Source of the DNA: Aureibaculum marinum
Lineage (GTDB): Bacteria > Bacteroidota > Bacteroidia > Flavobacteriales > Flavobacteriaceae
Direction: 5' to 3'
Length of the DNA: 64,000 nucleotides
Assembly (NCBI RefSeq): GCF_003813905.1
Contig: NZ_RPFJ01000002.1
Coordinates: forward strand, 62,001-126,000
Part shown: one piece after another, positions 54,026-62,928 of the stretch
Position numbering within the stretch: the stretch's first letter is position 1
How the letters are laid out: every line of letters begins with the position of its first letter
Program-made: the position numbers and the translations under genes
The notes under the pieces: generated by a model
What the model saw: the letters and a program-made list of their open reading frames with translations, nothing else
Told to the model about the DNA's origin: nothing
Databases searched by the model: none

Positions 54026-55579
54026 TTAGGAATTCTCTTCTTCCTCAAAAACAATATGCTGATATGCCCCAATATCTGGAGAGACGGTTCTATTTACATT
54101 TAGAATATCAACAGGCACCTGTAATGCACCATCAATATCTGCGTTGCCATTTGCATCTGACTCTTCTCCAATTATATATTCATTTGTACTTACATCCATA
54201 AAATTAGGTTCTCCATTTAGAATTATATTTTGATAAAGTGAAGTATTATCAAAATCATATATAGGACTTTCCAATACATTTACATTTGTAGTATTGAATT
54301 TTATCATACTGTTTTTAATGTTAAAATTGAAGTCAGCCCCTTCCACTTTGTCTAGTAAGAATTCTAGATCTTGATTTCCAGAAATAATACAATTGGTAAA
54401 ATTCGCTGTTTGCAAATTATGAGTTTCAACTATTTCAGTATTAGTATCATCATAATACGTATAATGATTATTTATCAAAACACTAGGAAATTGTCTAAAA
54501 CCAGCATTCCAATAATTAGCAAAAGTACTGTGTGTAAAATTATAGATTCCCCCCATAGTACATGCCAAGGTTGATTGTCCACTATTGGCAATAACCAAAT
54601 TTTCACCAAGAATATTAGTTTTTCTTCCTAAAAGTCCATAATTTGAAGTATTATAAATTTGCGTATTTTTTATAGATAAAGTAGGGTTGGCATTCACATT
54701 ATCGTCAACTAAAAGACCAATAACATTATTTTTTATAATGGCGTAATTAATAGTGTTGTTTTTACTACCTTCTCTTAACCAGATTGTTCCCCATTGCCCT
54801 GGAGAATTTTCATATTCAGGTTCTAGCCTATCATCTTCAAAGAGAACATGATTATCAAATGTACCATTTACTTTTAAAGACGCATTTTTATCAACTATAA
54901 TTCCTGAGTTATTATGAAAATATAGGGTTGCTCCCTCTTCAATAGTCAATGTGGTATTTTCAGGAACTCCAACATATCCATAAATTAGATACGGTTTTTC
55001 ATTGGTAAAAGTAGTGTTACCAACTAAATTTGTTCCTTTAAACCCTAATAAATTTCCTTCAGTATTTTCTCCTATAATAATAGTTTCATAAGTAAAACTT
55101 CCATCGGCTTGTTGAACTCTATCAGGTCTAATTAAATTAACATCTAATACTAAAGCTTCTAATTTAACATTCTGCTCCTTTATTCCTGAATAAAAAACAA
55201 CAGAATCTCTATAAAAGAAATCATTATCTGTTACTTTATCAAAATCAACAGTAGCCTCAACAAAAACATAGATACTATCATTAGGTAATATATCTATATT
55301 TTCGAATGATTTCCCTGGAACACCATCAACATTTAAGCGATAAAAAGAGTCATCTCCTCTTCCTAATTTAATATTAGGTATGGTAATGGCTTCATTACTT
55401 CTGTTATACACTTTAAAACTTTTTGTACTAGAACCAATCTGGTCAAAAACCCGATTTAGCAATAGTGTATCGACTGAAAACTCTAGGTTTCCAGAACTTA
55501 TCACAGTGCCAAAATCTTTGCGACAAGACCCCATGGCTAAAATGATAAGAACGATAAAAACAGAATACAAGAATCGCAT
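54026..55579 (-). CDS. lipoprotein with beta-helix-like repeats
   Basis: A 517-residue lipoprotein (lipobox MGSCRK). After an N-terminal Ig-like part of about 150 residues (VDFDKVTDNDFFY), the middle shows short irregular repeats like those of a right-handed beta-helix, with turns such as YGYVGVPENTTLTIEEGATL and INYAIIKNNVIGLLVDD. The C-terminus reads SPDIGAYQHI, a motif seen at the end of parallel beta-helix proteins. No catalytic residues of pectate lyases were identified. Function unknown; a surface or glycan-binding role is an inference. Confidence 0.75.
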   Translation of the reverse strand: MRFLYSVFIVLIILAMGSCRKDFGTVISSGNLEFSVDTLLLNRVFDQIGSSTKSFKVYNRSNEAITIPNIKLGRGDDSFYRLNVDGVPGKSFENIDILPNDSIYVFVEATVDFDKVTDNDFFYRDSVVFYSGIKEQNVKLEALVLDVNLIRPDRVQQADGSFTYETIIIGENTEGNLLGFKGTNLVGNTTFTNEKPYLIYGYVGVPENTTLTIEEGATLYFHNNSGIIVDKNASLKVNGTFDNHVLFEDDRLEPEYENSPGQWGTIWLREGSKNNTINYAIIKNNVIGLLVDDNVNANPTLSIKNTQIYNTSNYGLLGRKTNILGENLVIANSGQSTLACTMGGIYNFTHSTFANYWNAGFRQFPSVLINNHYTYYDDTNTEIVETHNLQTANFTNCIISGNQDLEFLLDKVEGADFNFNIKNSMIKFNTTNVNVLESPIYDFDNTSLYQNIILNGEPNFMDVSTNEYIIGEESDANGNADIDGALQVPVDILNVNRTVSPDIGAYQHIVFEEEENS

Positions 55580-55619
55580 TTTTGAGGCTTTATAAGCTTA
55601 TAACTTTTTGCTATACTAT

Positions 55620-56642
55620 TTATTGCTTCTTATTGAGTTTTATCTCAAATAAAGTATTCCAATCTTTCCCAGTTACAAAAAATCGATCATTTTCTTTGTC
55701 GTATGCAATACCATTTAATACATTATCATCTCCTTGTTGTCCAACTTTTTCTTGTAAGCCACTTAAATCGGCAATACCTTCTAACGCACCTGTTTTAGGA
55801 TTAATAATTACAATACTATTACGTTGCCACACATTAGCATAAATTTTACCATCAATAAATTCAAGTTCATTTAATTTAGGAACAGCCCTATCAATAGTGT
55901 AAGCCTCAATGAACGATTCTTCTACGCCAGTTTCTGGATCTAAAAACCAAATTTTATCTGTACCGTCAGATTTTATTAATTTTTCATTGTTGTGTGTTAA
56001 CCCCCAACCTTCTTTACTTTGAGAATAATGAAACTCATTTTCTTGTTCAAAAGTTTCTAAGTTAAAAACAAAACCTTTTCCTCCTTGCCAAGTTAACATA
56101 TATACTTTATCATTAAAAATAGTCATTCCTTCACCGAAATAGGCATCATCCAGATCAATTTTTTGTAAAACTTCACCTGTTTCAAGTTTAACCTTTCTAA
56201 GTGTAGACTCTCCACGTTGTCCGGTACTCTCGTATAAAAATCCATTATAGTATTCTAATCCTTGAGTAAAGGCATTTTCATCATGAGGATACTGATTTAC
56301 AATTTCATAGGTATAGATTTCAGGAGATTTATCAGCAAAAAATATAATTGTATTGGTCAGTTTTTTTTGACCTCCAGGATAAAAAACAGTAGCAGAAATT
56401 GCATTTGCACCTAATTTATTATTAGAAATATCAACATTTTTATTACCAATTAAGCGTTTTCCATTGATATAATATCTAACAGAATCAATCTGCTTATTGT
56501 TTTTTTCAGAAACTGAAACAGTTAATTTTTCATTTATTTTCAAGCTCTTTGGAGAAGATAATTTTAATTGGTAAGAATTGCCACATGAAGCTAAACTCAA
56601 TGCAATTAAAACTAGTGATAAAATTATTTTATGCTTTTTCAT
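55620..56642 (-). CDS. glutaminyl-peptide cyclotransferase, bacterial/plant type, lipoprotein
   Basis: A 340-residue protein that forms pyroglutamate at the N-terminus of peptides. I place the start at the ATG at 56642 (MKKHKIILSLVLIALSLASC); the longer reading from 56675 adds residues that run into the rpmE2 promoter. A short N-terminal domain precedes a five-bladed beta-propeller whose repeats include AFTQGLEYYNG, YFGEGMTIFND, EGWGLTHNNE, LNELEFIDGKIYANVW and LNGIAYDKENDRFFVTGKDW. The motifs match bacterial glutamine cyclotransferases. In Bacteroidetes these process exported proteins, and it is anchored by a lipobox (SLASC). Confidence 0.93.
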   Translation of the reverse strand: MKKHKIILSLVLIALSLASCGNSYQLKLSSPKSLKINEKLTVSVSEKNNKQIDSVRYYINGKRLIGNKNVDISNNKLGANAISATVFYPGGQKKLTNTIIFFADKSPEIYTYEIVNQYPHDENAFTQGLEYYNGFLYESTGQRGESTLRKVKLETGEVLQKIDLDDAYFGEGMTIFNDKVYMLTWQGGKGFVFNLETFEQENEFHYSQSKEGWGLTHNNEKLIKSDGTDKIWFLDPETGVEESFIEAYTIDRAVPKLNELEFIDGKIYANVWQRNSIVIINPKTGALEGIADLSGLQEKVGQQGDDNVLNGIAYDKENDRFFVTGKDWNTLFEIKLNKKQ

Positions 56643-56662
56643 ATAAAATACTGTATAATATG

Positions 56663-56692
56663 TTTGAATTTTCAAAAATAGTATTAAATTTG
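56663..56692 (+). promoter_or_regulatory. promoter of rpmE2
   Basis: TTTG (56663-56666), 18 bases, TAAATTTG (56685-56692): a full Bacteroidota-type promoter, giving a leader of about 70 bases before the L31 start. Its presence here also supports the shorter start chosen for the divergent cyclotransferase gene. Confidence 0.72.
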
Positions 56693-56766
56693 CACTCTCA
56701 AAATAGCCAAGTAGATTATTTTACAAATAAATGGCTAATATATATAACAATTAAAAAAATATAAAG

Positions 56767-57024
56767 ATGAAAAAAGGAATTCATCCTGAAAATTATAGAA
56801 TGGTAGCGTTTAAAGACATGTCTAATGACGATGTTTTTCTTACAAAATCTACAGCTGAATCAAAAGAGACGTTAGAAGTTGATGGCGTTGAGTATCCTTT
56901 AATCAAATTAGAGATTTCAAGAACTTCTCATCCATACTATACAGGTAAAGTTAAATTGGTTGATAGTGCTGGTAGAATTGACAAGTTCAAAAGCAAATAC
57001 GAAAAATTCAAAAAGAAGAAATAA
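56767..57024 (+). CDS. rpmE2: 50S ribosomal protein L31, type B
   Basis: An 85-residue L31 without the zinc-binding Cys residues of the type A form, so it is the C-minus (type B) version. Signature residues are MKKGIHPENYRMVAFKDMS, LEISRTSHPYYTGKVKLVDSAGRIDKF and a Lys-rich C-terminus. It joins the 30S head and 50S central protuberance. Type B L31 often replaces the zinc form under zinc limitation, but here it may be the only copy. The leader (56693-56766) contains TAGCCA/TGGCTA arms. Confidence 0.97.
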   Translation: MKKGIHPENYRMVAFKDMSNDDVFLTKSTAESKETLEVDGVEYPLIKLEISRTSHPYYTGKVKLVDSAGRIDKFKSKYEKFKKKK

Positions 57025-57050
57025 TCTTTTTTTAATAGTATACTTTATAG

Positions 57051-57080
57051 AACCTCGATTTTTTTTATCGAGGTTTTTTT
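57051..57080 (+). terminator. intrinsic terminator of rpmE2
   Basis: AACCTCGAT (57051-57059) pairs with ATCGAGGTT (57067-57075) across a T7 loop and is followed by TTTTT. It ends the L31 transcript. Confidence 0.9.
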
Positions 57081-57239
57081 GTGATTAATAGTTTTTTATT
57101 AGACCAAAAACAAAATCTCTCTCCACGTAAGCAATTCAATCTTCTCGTTTTACCAAAACTTCAATTAGAAAAATTATCAACTAGAAACAACTTTGTTTAT
57201 AAGTTCCAACAAAGACTCTTCTTCTATAAATTAAAACTA

Positions 57240-58532
57240 TTATTTAGACTTAATTCTTAAAACTATATAACCTATAATAGCAGAAAGTAAAGAACCTAAT
57301 AAAACACCAATCTTAGCAGAATCAATATATTGTGGTGTGTCTGCAAAAGCCAAACTTGCAATAAAAATAGCCATAGTAAATCCAATACCAGCCAAGAAAG
57401 AAACTCCAATAATATGGCGGTTTGTAATATCGCTAGGTACTTGAATTAACTTAATTTTTTTAAAGAATAATACCGCACTTGAAACTCCAATACTCTTCCC
57501 TAAAACTAAAGCTACAACAATATTAACAACTAGCACAGTTTCTAAATTCATATCTCCACTAATAGCTACGCCAGCATTAAACAATGCAAACACTGGAATA
57601 ATTAAATAACCAACCCAATCGTGTAACTTATGTTCTAAATTTTGTAAAGGTGACTTATATTTTTTTGTCCAGCCCTCTAAATTATGAATTACACTTTTCT
57701 GTTCTTTAGAAAGAATTGGTTCTTCCAAAACGGGAGATTGCCTAATATTTGAAACTATATTTTCAAGATTTTCTATAAAGGTAATTGTTTTTATCTTTTG
57801 CATTACTGGGACAGAAAATGCTAATAATACGCCGGCTAATGTTGGATGTAACCCTGATTTCAAAAACAATACCCAAATTACTATTCCTAAACTCACTAAC
57901 ATAAACTTAGAATAATATCCTTTGTAACTCAAAAAATATAAAAATGCGAGTAATCCTAAGGCAATACCTAATAAACCTAAACTAATATTTGCACTATAAA
58001 AAATAGCAATAACCAAGACAGCTGCCAAGTCATCTACAATAGCAAAGGCAGTTAAAAATAATTTTAAACTTAAAGGAACTCGTTTACCTAAAGCATTAAG
58101 AACAGCTAATGAAAAAGCAATATCAGTAGCCATAGGCACCCCCCAACCTCTAACAGTATCAGGATTATTATTCAATATTAAATAAAAGGCAACTGGAATT
58201 ATTACTCCTCCCAAAGCACCAATAAGAGGAAATGCAATTTTTTTAGCTGAATTTAACCCTCCAATTAGAAATTCTCTTTTAATTTCTAATCCAATTAAAA
58301 AGAAAAAAATAGCCATTAAGCCATCATTTACCCATAATATTAATGGTTTGCTTAAAGTGAAGCTATCAGAAGTAAATCCCATTTTAAATTCCTGAAGCTG
58401 TGTATAATAAATTGACAATGGTGAATTGGCCCAAATCAAGGCTACAATTGTTGCTATCAACAACAAAATACCACTAAAGCTTTCTATTTGAACAAATTTT
58501 TGAAATGGTGTTACTAGTACTTTTTTTATCAT
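57240..58532 (-). CDS. nhaA: Na+/H+ antiporter NhaA
   Basis: A 430-residue antiporter that expels Na+ or Li+ in exchange for protons. The sodium-binding Asp pair is in FLTAFAIVDDLAAVLVIA; further conserved parts are MAIFFFLIGLEIKREF, GGVIIPVAFYLIL and GWGVPMATDIAFSLAVL. A large loop of about 60 residues (VSNIRQSPVLEEPILSKEQK) lies between segments and gives it the longer length seen in marine bacteria and Bacteroidota. It suits a salt-exposed host. The TPR membrane gene is 15 bases upstream on the same strand. Confidence 0.96.
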   Translation of the reverse strand: MIKKVLVTPFQKFVQIESFSGILLLIATIVALIWANSPLSIYYTQLQEFKMGFTSDSFTLSKPLILWVNDGLMAIFFFLIGLEIKREFLIGGLNSAKKIAFPLIGALGGVIIPVAFYLILNNNPDTVRGWGVPMATDIAFSLAVLNALGKRVPLSLKLFLTAFAIVDDLAAVLVIAIFYSANISLGLLGIALGLLAFLYFLSYKGYYSKFMLVSLGIVIWVLFLKSGLHPTLAGVLLAFSVPVMQKIKTITFIENLENIVSNIRQSPVLEEPILSKEQKSVIHNLEGWTKKYKSPLQNLEHKLHDWVGYLIIPVFALFNAGVAISGDMNLETVLVVNIVVALVLGKSIGVSSAVLFFKKIKLIQVPSDITNRHIIGVSFLAGIGFTMAIFIASLAFADTPQYIDSAKIGVLLGSLLSAIIGYIVLRIKSK

Positions 58533-58547
58533 TCTTTCCTTTTTATA

Positions 58548-59063
58548 TTATATTTTTTTCATTTGCTGCTTCATCATTTTAATTTGATCGTTAAGTACAC
58601 CATGTTTGTCTAATTTTTTAGCTTCAGCTATTAAAATTGTAGCTTCACGTTTTCTTCTTTTAGTCATTGCAACACCAGCCAACTGCAATTTTGCCATCGC
58701 TTCATCATGACTCATAGATAACCCTAAACTTAAAGCCTTCTTAAAATATTTCTCTGCCTGAGTTAAATTGGTTTGAGAAACTAAAATACCATGCAAAAAG
58801 TTAAAATAACCTTCTTGTTTACGAACCAATGCTGCAGATGGATTTTTAATATACCCTAACCATTTTTTTGCACCAGCAAAATCTTGTTTGCGAAGTCTCA
58901 AAAATGCTAATAATAAAAATTCATTTTTAAAATAAAAAAAGATAAATATACCTGATAAAAATATTAATGCTATCCCATTACCAATATGTTTATCTGCAAA
59001 TTCGAAAACTGACCATACTATAATAGAGGCTGCAATAAGTAATTTTATATATTTATGAAACAT
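58548..59063 (-). CDS. membrane-anchored TPR-like protein
   Basis: A 171-residue protein with two N-terminal membrane segments (about 8-24 and 27-47) and a cytoplasmic helical part of about 115 residues. Repeats such as FLHGILVSQTNLTQAEKYFK, SLGLSMSHDEAMAKLQLAGV and EATILIAEAKKLDKHG read as two or three degenerate TPR units. TPRs bind peptides or proteins, so this is likely a scaffold or adaptor. It heads a unit with nhaA (15 bases apart), and a 7-bp inverted repeat lies 22 bases upstream. Confidence 0.75.
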   Translation of the reverse strand: MFHKYIKLLIAASIIVWSVFEFADKHIGNGIALIFLSGIFIFFYFKNEFLLLAFLRLRKQDFAGAKKWLGYIKNPSAALVRKQEGYFNFLHGILVSQTNLTQAEKYFKKALSLGLSMSHDEAMAKLQLAGVAMTKRRKREATILIAEAKKLDKHGVLNDQIKMMKQQMKKI

Positions 59064-59084
59064 TTTATACTATTTTTGATTAAA

Positions 59085-59103
59085 TTGTAAATATAGTTTA
59101 CAA
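59085..59103. promoter_or_regulatory. inverted repeat, possible operator
   Basis: TTGTAAA (59085-59091) and TTTACAA (59097-59103) are separated by 5 bases. It lies 22 bases upstream of the TPR-like gene (minus strand) and in the intergenic gap shared with the PBP1A gene (starts 59262). The geometry suits a dimeric regulator, but no matching regulator is in the window. Confidence 0.4.
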
Positions 59104-59261
59104 AATTACACAATCTAATGTATGATTGAAAGATTTAAATGCTAAAATATAAAAGTTTGTTATTTCTACAAACTGTTCATAAGTTGTGCATAACAAGCAT
59201 TTTTATCAAAAATAATAACAATTACTTATCGTTTTAACCGTGCAAAAGACACCTACAAAAC

Positions 59262-61499
59262 ATGTTAAAAAAAACACTAAAATACTCAATCTTAGTACTA
59301 TTAACTTTTATCATTATAGTTGTTTTATTTTTAACTTCTGTATACTATGGAGTTTTTGGACCTATCCATTCTGTTAAAGAATTAAAAGCTTTTAAAAATC
59401 AGACTGCCACCTTAGTATTATCAGAAGAAGGAGAACTTTTAGGAAAATTTTTCGCAGAAAACAGAACAAACGTTAAGTTTGAGCAATTACCAGAACATTT
59501 AATTAATGCCTTAATAGCCACTGAAGACGCTAGGTATTTTGAGCATGATGGTGTAGATTCTAGAAGTTTGTTTCGGGTACTTTTTAAAACAATTCTTTTT
59601 CAAGATAAAAGCTCTGGAGGTGGTAGTACTATTAATCAGCAATTGGTTAAAAATATGTATGGCCGTAAAAATCACGGCCCATTAAGTATGTTGATAAATA
59701 AAAGTAAGGAGGCCTTTTTAGCTTATCGATTAGAACAAATTTATTCAAAAGAAGATATTTTAACTCTCTATTTAAATACTGTTCCTTTTGGAGAAAATGT
59801 ATTAGGTGTAGAAGCCGCTTCTAGAAGATTTTTCAACAAACCTGTTAACGAAACAAAAATTGAAGAAGCTGCAATACTTGTAGGCATGCTAAAAGCTAAT
59901 ACTTATTACAACCCAAGATTACATCCTGACAATGCTATTAAAAGAAGAAATGTAGTTCTAAGCCAATTAGAGAAATACAATTACATCTCATCAAAAGTTA
60001 AAGATTCACTTCAACAAATTCCTTTAAAATTAGATTACGCCAATTTAGAATCTCAAGGACCTGCTAATTATTTTTTAGTAGAAGTAAAAGACGAATTAAA
60101 TAAAATTTTAAAAGAATACAATACAGCAAATGGAACTGAATTAACCGTTGACAATGATGGCTTAATTATAAAAACCACACTTGATTTAAAATTACAACAG
60201 GAAGCTTTAAAATCTTTTAAAGACCATTTAAGTGTAATGCAAAAGCGATTACGGAAACAATATAAATCTGGCACAAGCCTTAAAACGTTAAATAACCTAC
60301 TTTCAAAAGAATTAAAACAATTAAAAACAACCTCAAACCTTGAAGAAAGGAAACAAATAGAATTATTTGACTGGGAAGGAATGTACACAGATTCTATTTC
60401 TATAAAAGATAGTATTAGACATTCTCTTACCTTACTTCATGCAGGTTTGCTTGCCATTGACCCACAAACTGGAGCAGTAAAATCATGGGTAGGTGGTATA
60501 GATTTTAGCACACAACAATACGATCAAATATTTGCTCAAAGACAAATCGCCTCAACATTTAAACCAATTTTATATACTGCCGCTTTAGAACAAGGTATAA
60601 CTCCATGCTCTTATCTAGATAATAAACCTCTAATTATTTCTGATTTTGACAACTGGCAACCAAACAATTATGATAATTCTACCGGAGGTAATTACTCTAT
60701 GGCGGCAGCATTGGCAAAATCAATGAATATCCCCACTGTAAATTTATTTTTGAATATTCCTTTCAATAATTTAGAAACATTATGGAAAAAATTAGGGTTT
60801 TCACAACCTCTACAAAAAAAACCTTCTATTGCTTTAGGTACAGCCAATGCAAGTATTTACGAACTTTCTGTGGCCTATAGTGCTTTTGCAAATGGTGGTT
60901 ACAAGATAAAACCAAAAACTATAAAAAGTATTGAAACTGCAGACGGTAAAATTATTTATAAAAATGAATTTTCACATCCTTCTGAAAAAAATCGAATTAT
61001 TAGTAAAAACTCAACTATTCTATTAACAAAAATGCTTGAAAAAGCGATACTAGAAGGTACAGGAAGATCTTTAAAAAACATCTACGGTATAACAATTCCT
61101 ATTGCTGGAAAAACAGGCACATCACAAGATTATGCAGATGCTTGGTTTGCTGCATACACACCAAAATTAGTCATTGTTACAAGAGTAGGAGCGGCTTCTC
61201 CAAGAATAAGTTTTAATTCGGGTAAAAATGGTTCCGGTGGTAGTTTAGCATTACCCTTAGTAGGAAAGACATTACAAAAAATGCAACAAAAATATAGTGA
61301 ATCTTTAACGCCACTTCCTCCAGAGTTATCTGAAGCCCTAAACTGTGAAGATTACTTAGAAGATTCTAAATTGAACTTATTTTTTGAAAATCTATTTAAC
61401 AACAACAATACTACCTTAGAAAAAGAACAACGAAGAGCTCAAAGAAAAGCAGAAAGACAGCAACGTAGAAACGAACGAAATGCTAAGAGAAACAACTAA
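59262..61499 (+). CDS. penicillin-binding protein 1A-like bifunctional transglycosylase/transpeptidase
   Basis: A 745-residue class A PBP that polymerises and cross-links peptidoglycan. One N-terminal membrane helix (about 10-30) is followed by a GT51 domain with catalytic Glu in ATEDARYFEHDG and GGGSTINQQLVKN. The transpeptidase domain has STFKP (nucleophile Ser431), S487-M-N489 and KTGTS (617-621), all intact. The last 45 residues are low-complexity (RRAQRKAERQQRRNERNAKR), likely a basic anchor or interaction tail. It is divergent from the TPR/nhaA unit. Confidence 0.95.
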   Translation: MLKKTLKYSILVLLTFIIIVVLFLTSVYYGVFGPIHSVKELKAFKNQTATLVLSEEGELLGKFFAENRTNVKFEQLPEHLINALIATEDARYFEHDGVDSRSLFRVLFKTILFQDKSSGGGSTINQQLVKNMYGRKNHGPLSMLINKSKEAFLAYRLEQIYSKEDILTLYLNTVPFGENVLGVEAASRRFFNKPVNETKIEEAAILVGMLKANTYYNPRLHPDNAIKRRNVVLSQLEKYNYISSKVKDSLQQIPLKLDYANLESQGPANYFLVEVKDELNKILKEYNTANGTELTVDNDGLIIKTTLDLKLQQEALKSFKDHLSVMQKRLRKQYKSGTSLKTLNNLLSKELKQLKTTSNLEERKQIELFDWEGMYTDSISIKDSIRHSLTLLHAGLLAIDPQTGAVKSWVGGIDFSTQQYDQIFAQRQIASTFKPILYTAALEQGITPCSYLDNKPLIISDFDNWQPNNYDNSTGGNYSMAAALAKSMNIPTVNLFLNIPFNNLETLWKKLGFSQPLQKKPSIALGTANASIYELSVAYSAFANGGYKIKPKTIKSIETADGKIIYKNEFSHPSEKNRIISKNSTILLTKMLEKAILEGTGRSLKNIYGITIPIAGKTGTSQDYADAWFAAYTPKLVIVTRVGAASPRISFNSGKNGSGGSLALPLVGKTLQKMQQKYSESLTPLPPELSEALNCEDYLEDSKLNLFFENLFNNNNTTLEKEQRRAQRKAERQQRRNERNAKRNN

Positions 61500-61632
61500 T
61501 AGCTTCTAATTTATCCTGTTAATATTAAAAATTTAAGAATATAATTAGAATAATGGCAAAAAAAATAAAAAATAATAGTTTTATATGCCTAGAGTTAAAT
61601 TCAATTATTATTTTTAGCCAAATTATAATACT

Positions 61633-62418
61633 ATGATAAAAAAACTCCCCTTATTAATAATAGCCTTACTATCTATAAATTCTTTTATATTTTCCCAGAA
61701 TAATTCTGGAAAAACCTATTGGTACACATCACCTGACTCTAATGGATATATTAGCTTTCAGAGAATAGTAAGTGATGATAAGTCAGATTCATCCACCATA
61801 TTAAACACCAAAGTAAGAGCCTCATTTGATGGTGAAATTTTAAATTTTGATTTAAGCACTGTCACTGAAACAGAAAAGATGATTTTTGCCAAATCTTTCT
61901 CTTTTCACGGCACTATTGGTGCTAAAATTGAACCAGTAAACTTTTCAGGTACAAAAATTAAATCTGATAAAAAAGACATTTCTTTTTGGCATTTTAAAGG
62001 TGATTTCGTAGAAGACATGGAAACTGACCCTGACATACAACGTTTTAACTTTGCCAAATATAACGCCACACTAAAATTGCCAGCAAGAACAATACCTTCA
62101 TTTAACATATGGGCAATTATTCCTAGACTCCCTTTTGATAGAAAAGGAACATTTAAGTTTAATGCATTAGATGAAACTAAATTATATGTAAAGAAAAATC
62201 AGACCATCAATTATTTGGGCACTACTAATACCGATATTAATGGCAAAAAAATAAAACTTCACAAATTTGTACACCAAGGTAAAGGTATGTTACCTGCATA
62301 CTACTGGGTTAGTGAAGATAGAGAATTGATGCAAGTATTATTGGATAATAAGTACACTTTTACAATAAGCTCAAAAGAGGCTGCTTTACAAACAGAAAAA
62401 TCAGGTAAAAGTGAATAA
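61633..62418 (+). CDS. secreted protein of unknown function
   Basis: A 261-residue exported protein with signal peptide residues 1-21 (SINSFIFSQ). The mature sequence is beta-rich: GYISFQRIVSDDKSDSS and KTYWYTSPDSN at the start, FNFAKYNATLKLPARTIPSF in the middle, then TINYLGTTNTDINGKKIKL and AYYWVSEDRELMQVLLDNKY. The last part resembles the C-terminal half of DUF3108-like proteins, which build a beta-barrel in the periplasm, but that similarity is faint. I see no catalytic motif. Confidence 0.72.
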   Translation: MIKKLPLLIIALLSINSFIFSQNNSGKTYWYTSPDSNGYISFQRIVSDDKSDSSTILNTKVRASFDGEILNFDLSTVTETEKMIFAKSFSFHGTIGAKIEPVNFSGTKIKSDKKDISFWHFKGDFVEDMETDPDIQRFNFAKYNATLKLPARTIPSFNIWAIIPRLPFDRKGTFKFNALDETKLYVKKNQTINYLGTTNTDINGKKIKLHKFVHQGKGMLPAYYWVSEDRELMQVLLDNKYTFTISSKEAALQTEKSGKSE

Positions 62419-62448
62419 TAAAATTATACATTAATAACACACTATTTG

Positions 62449-62480
62449 AACCGAAGTAATAAAATTATTCTTCGGTTTTT
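62449..62480 (+). terminator. intrinsic terminator after the secreted-protein gene
   Basis: AACCGAAG (62449-62456) pairs with CTTCGGTT (62470-62477), followed by TTT and further T-rich sequence. The 13-base loop is AT-rich. Confidence 0.7.
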
Positions 62481-62498
62481 ATTTTAATATAAAAGCAG

Positions 62499-62783
62499 TT
62501 GAACACCAAATTAAAATATATTGTTATACTCTTTTTCTTTTTATTATTAAGTTTAATAATAACAACAGAAACTATTTGGAGGGTATGTTCCGTCTGCGGA
62601 GTTCAAGATTTTGAACGTTACTTATTCGGAAAAAAAGTAGAATGGTTAAGTACTAGAGAAGTTGATGAATTTGGAAGCTATGCTCAATGGAAAGAAAAAC
62701 ATAAAACCATATGCACTCACCAATGGATTTTGATTGATGAGTTTTCTTCTGAAGTACAAGAACATCTTAACAAGTTAAAATAA
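62499..62783 (+). CDS. small membrane-anchored protein with CxxC and CxH motifs
   Basis: A 94-residue protein beginning with TTG. Residues 6-22 form one hydrophobic segment, either a signal anchor or a signal peptide. After it come Cys30-x-x-Cys33 (VCSVCGVQ) and Cys72-x-His74 (ICTHQW), so a C2-CH zinc site or a redox pair outside the cytoplasm is possible. The two motifs are about 40 residues apart with a region of aromatic residues between. I do not recognise a family. Its start follows a hairpin terminator by 18 bases. Confidence 0.6.
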   Translation: MNTKLKYIVILFFFLLLSLIITTETIWRVCSVCGVQDFERYLFGKKVEWLSTREVDEFGSYAQWKEKHKTICTHQWILIDEFSSEVQEHLNKLK

Positions 62784-62928
62784 AAAATACAATCACTTTT
62801 TAACTATATCTAGTATTTTTTGAAAAGGTCTATAAAAAAGCAACATGTATTTATCGAAAACATCAAAGCAAAATTATCAAATGGATTAAAATTAATTACC
62901 TTTATCCTCTCAATTGATTAATAATAAA

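Noticed and set aside
56643-56675. Longer N-terminus of the glutaminyl cyclase
   Set aside because: It adds residues before a complete lipoprotein signal and overlaps the rpmE2 promoter at 56663-56692.
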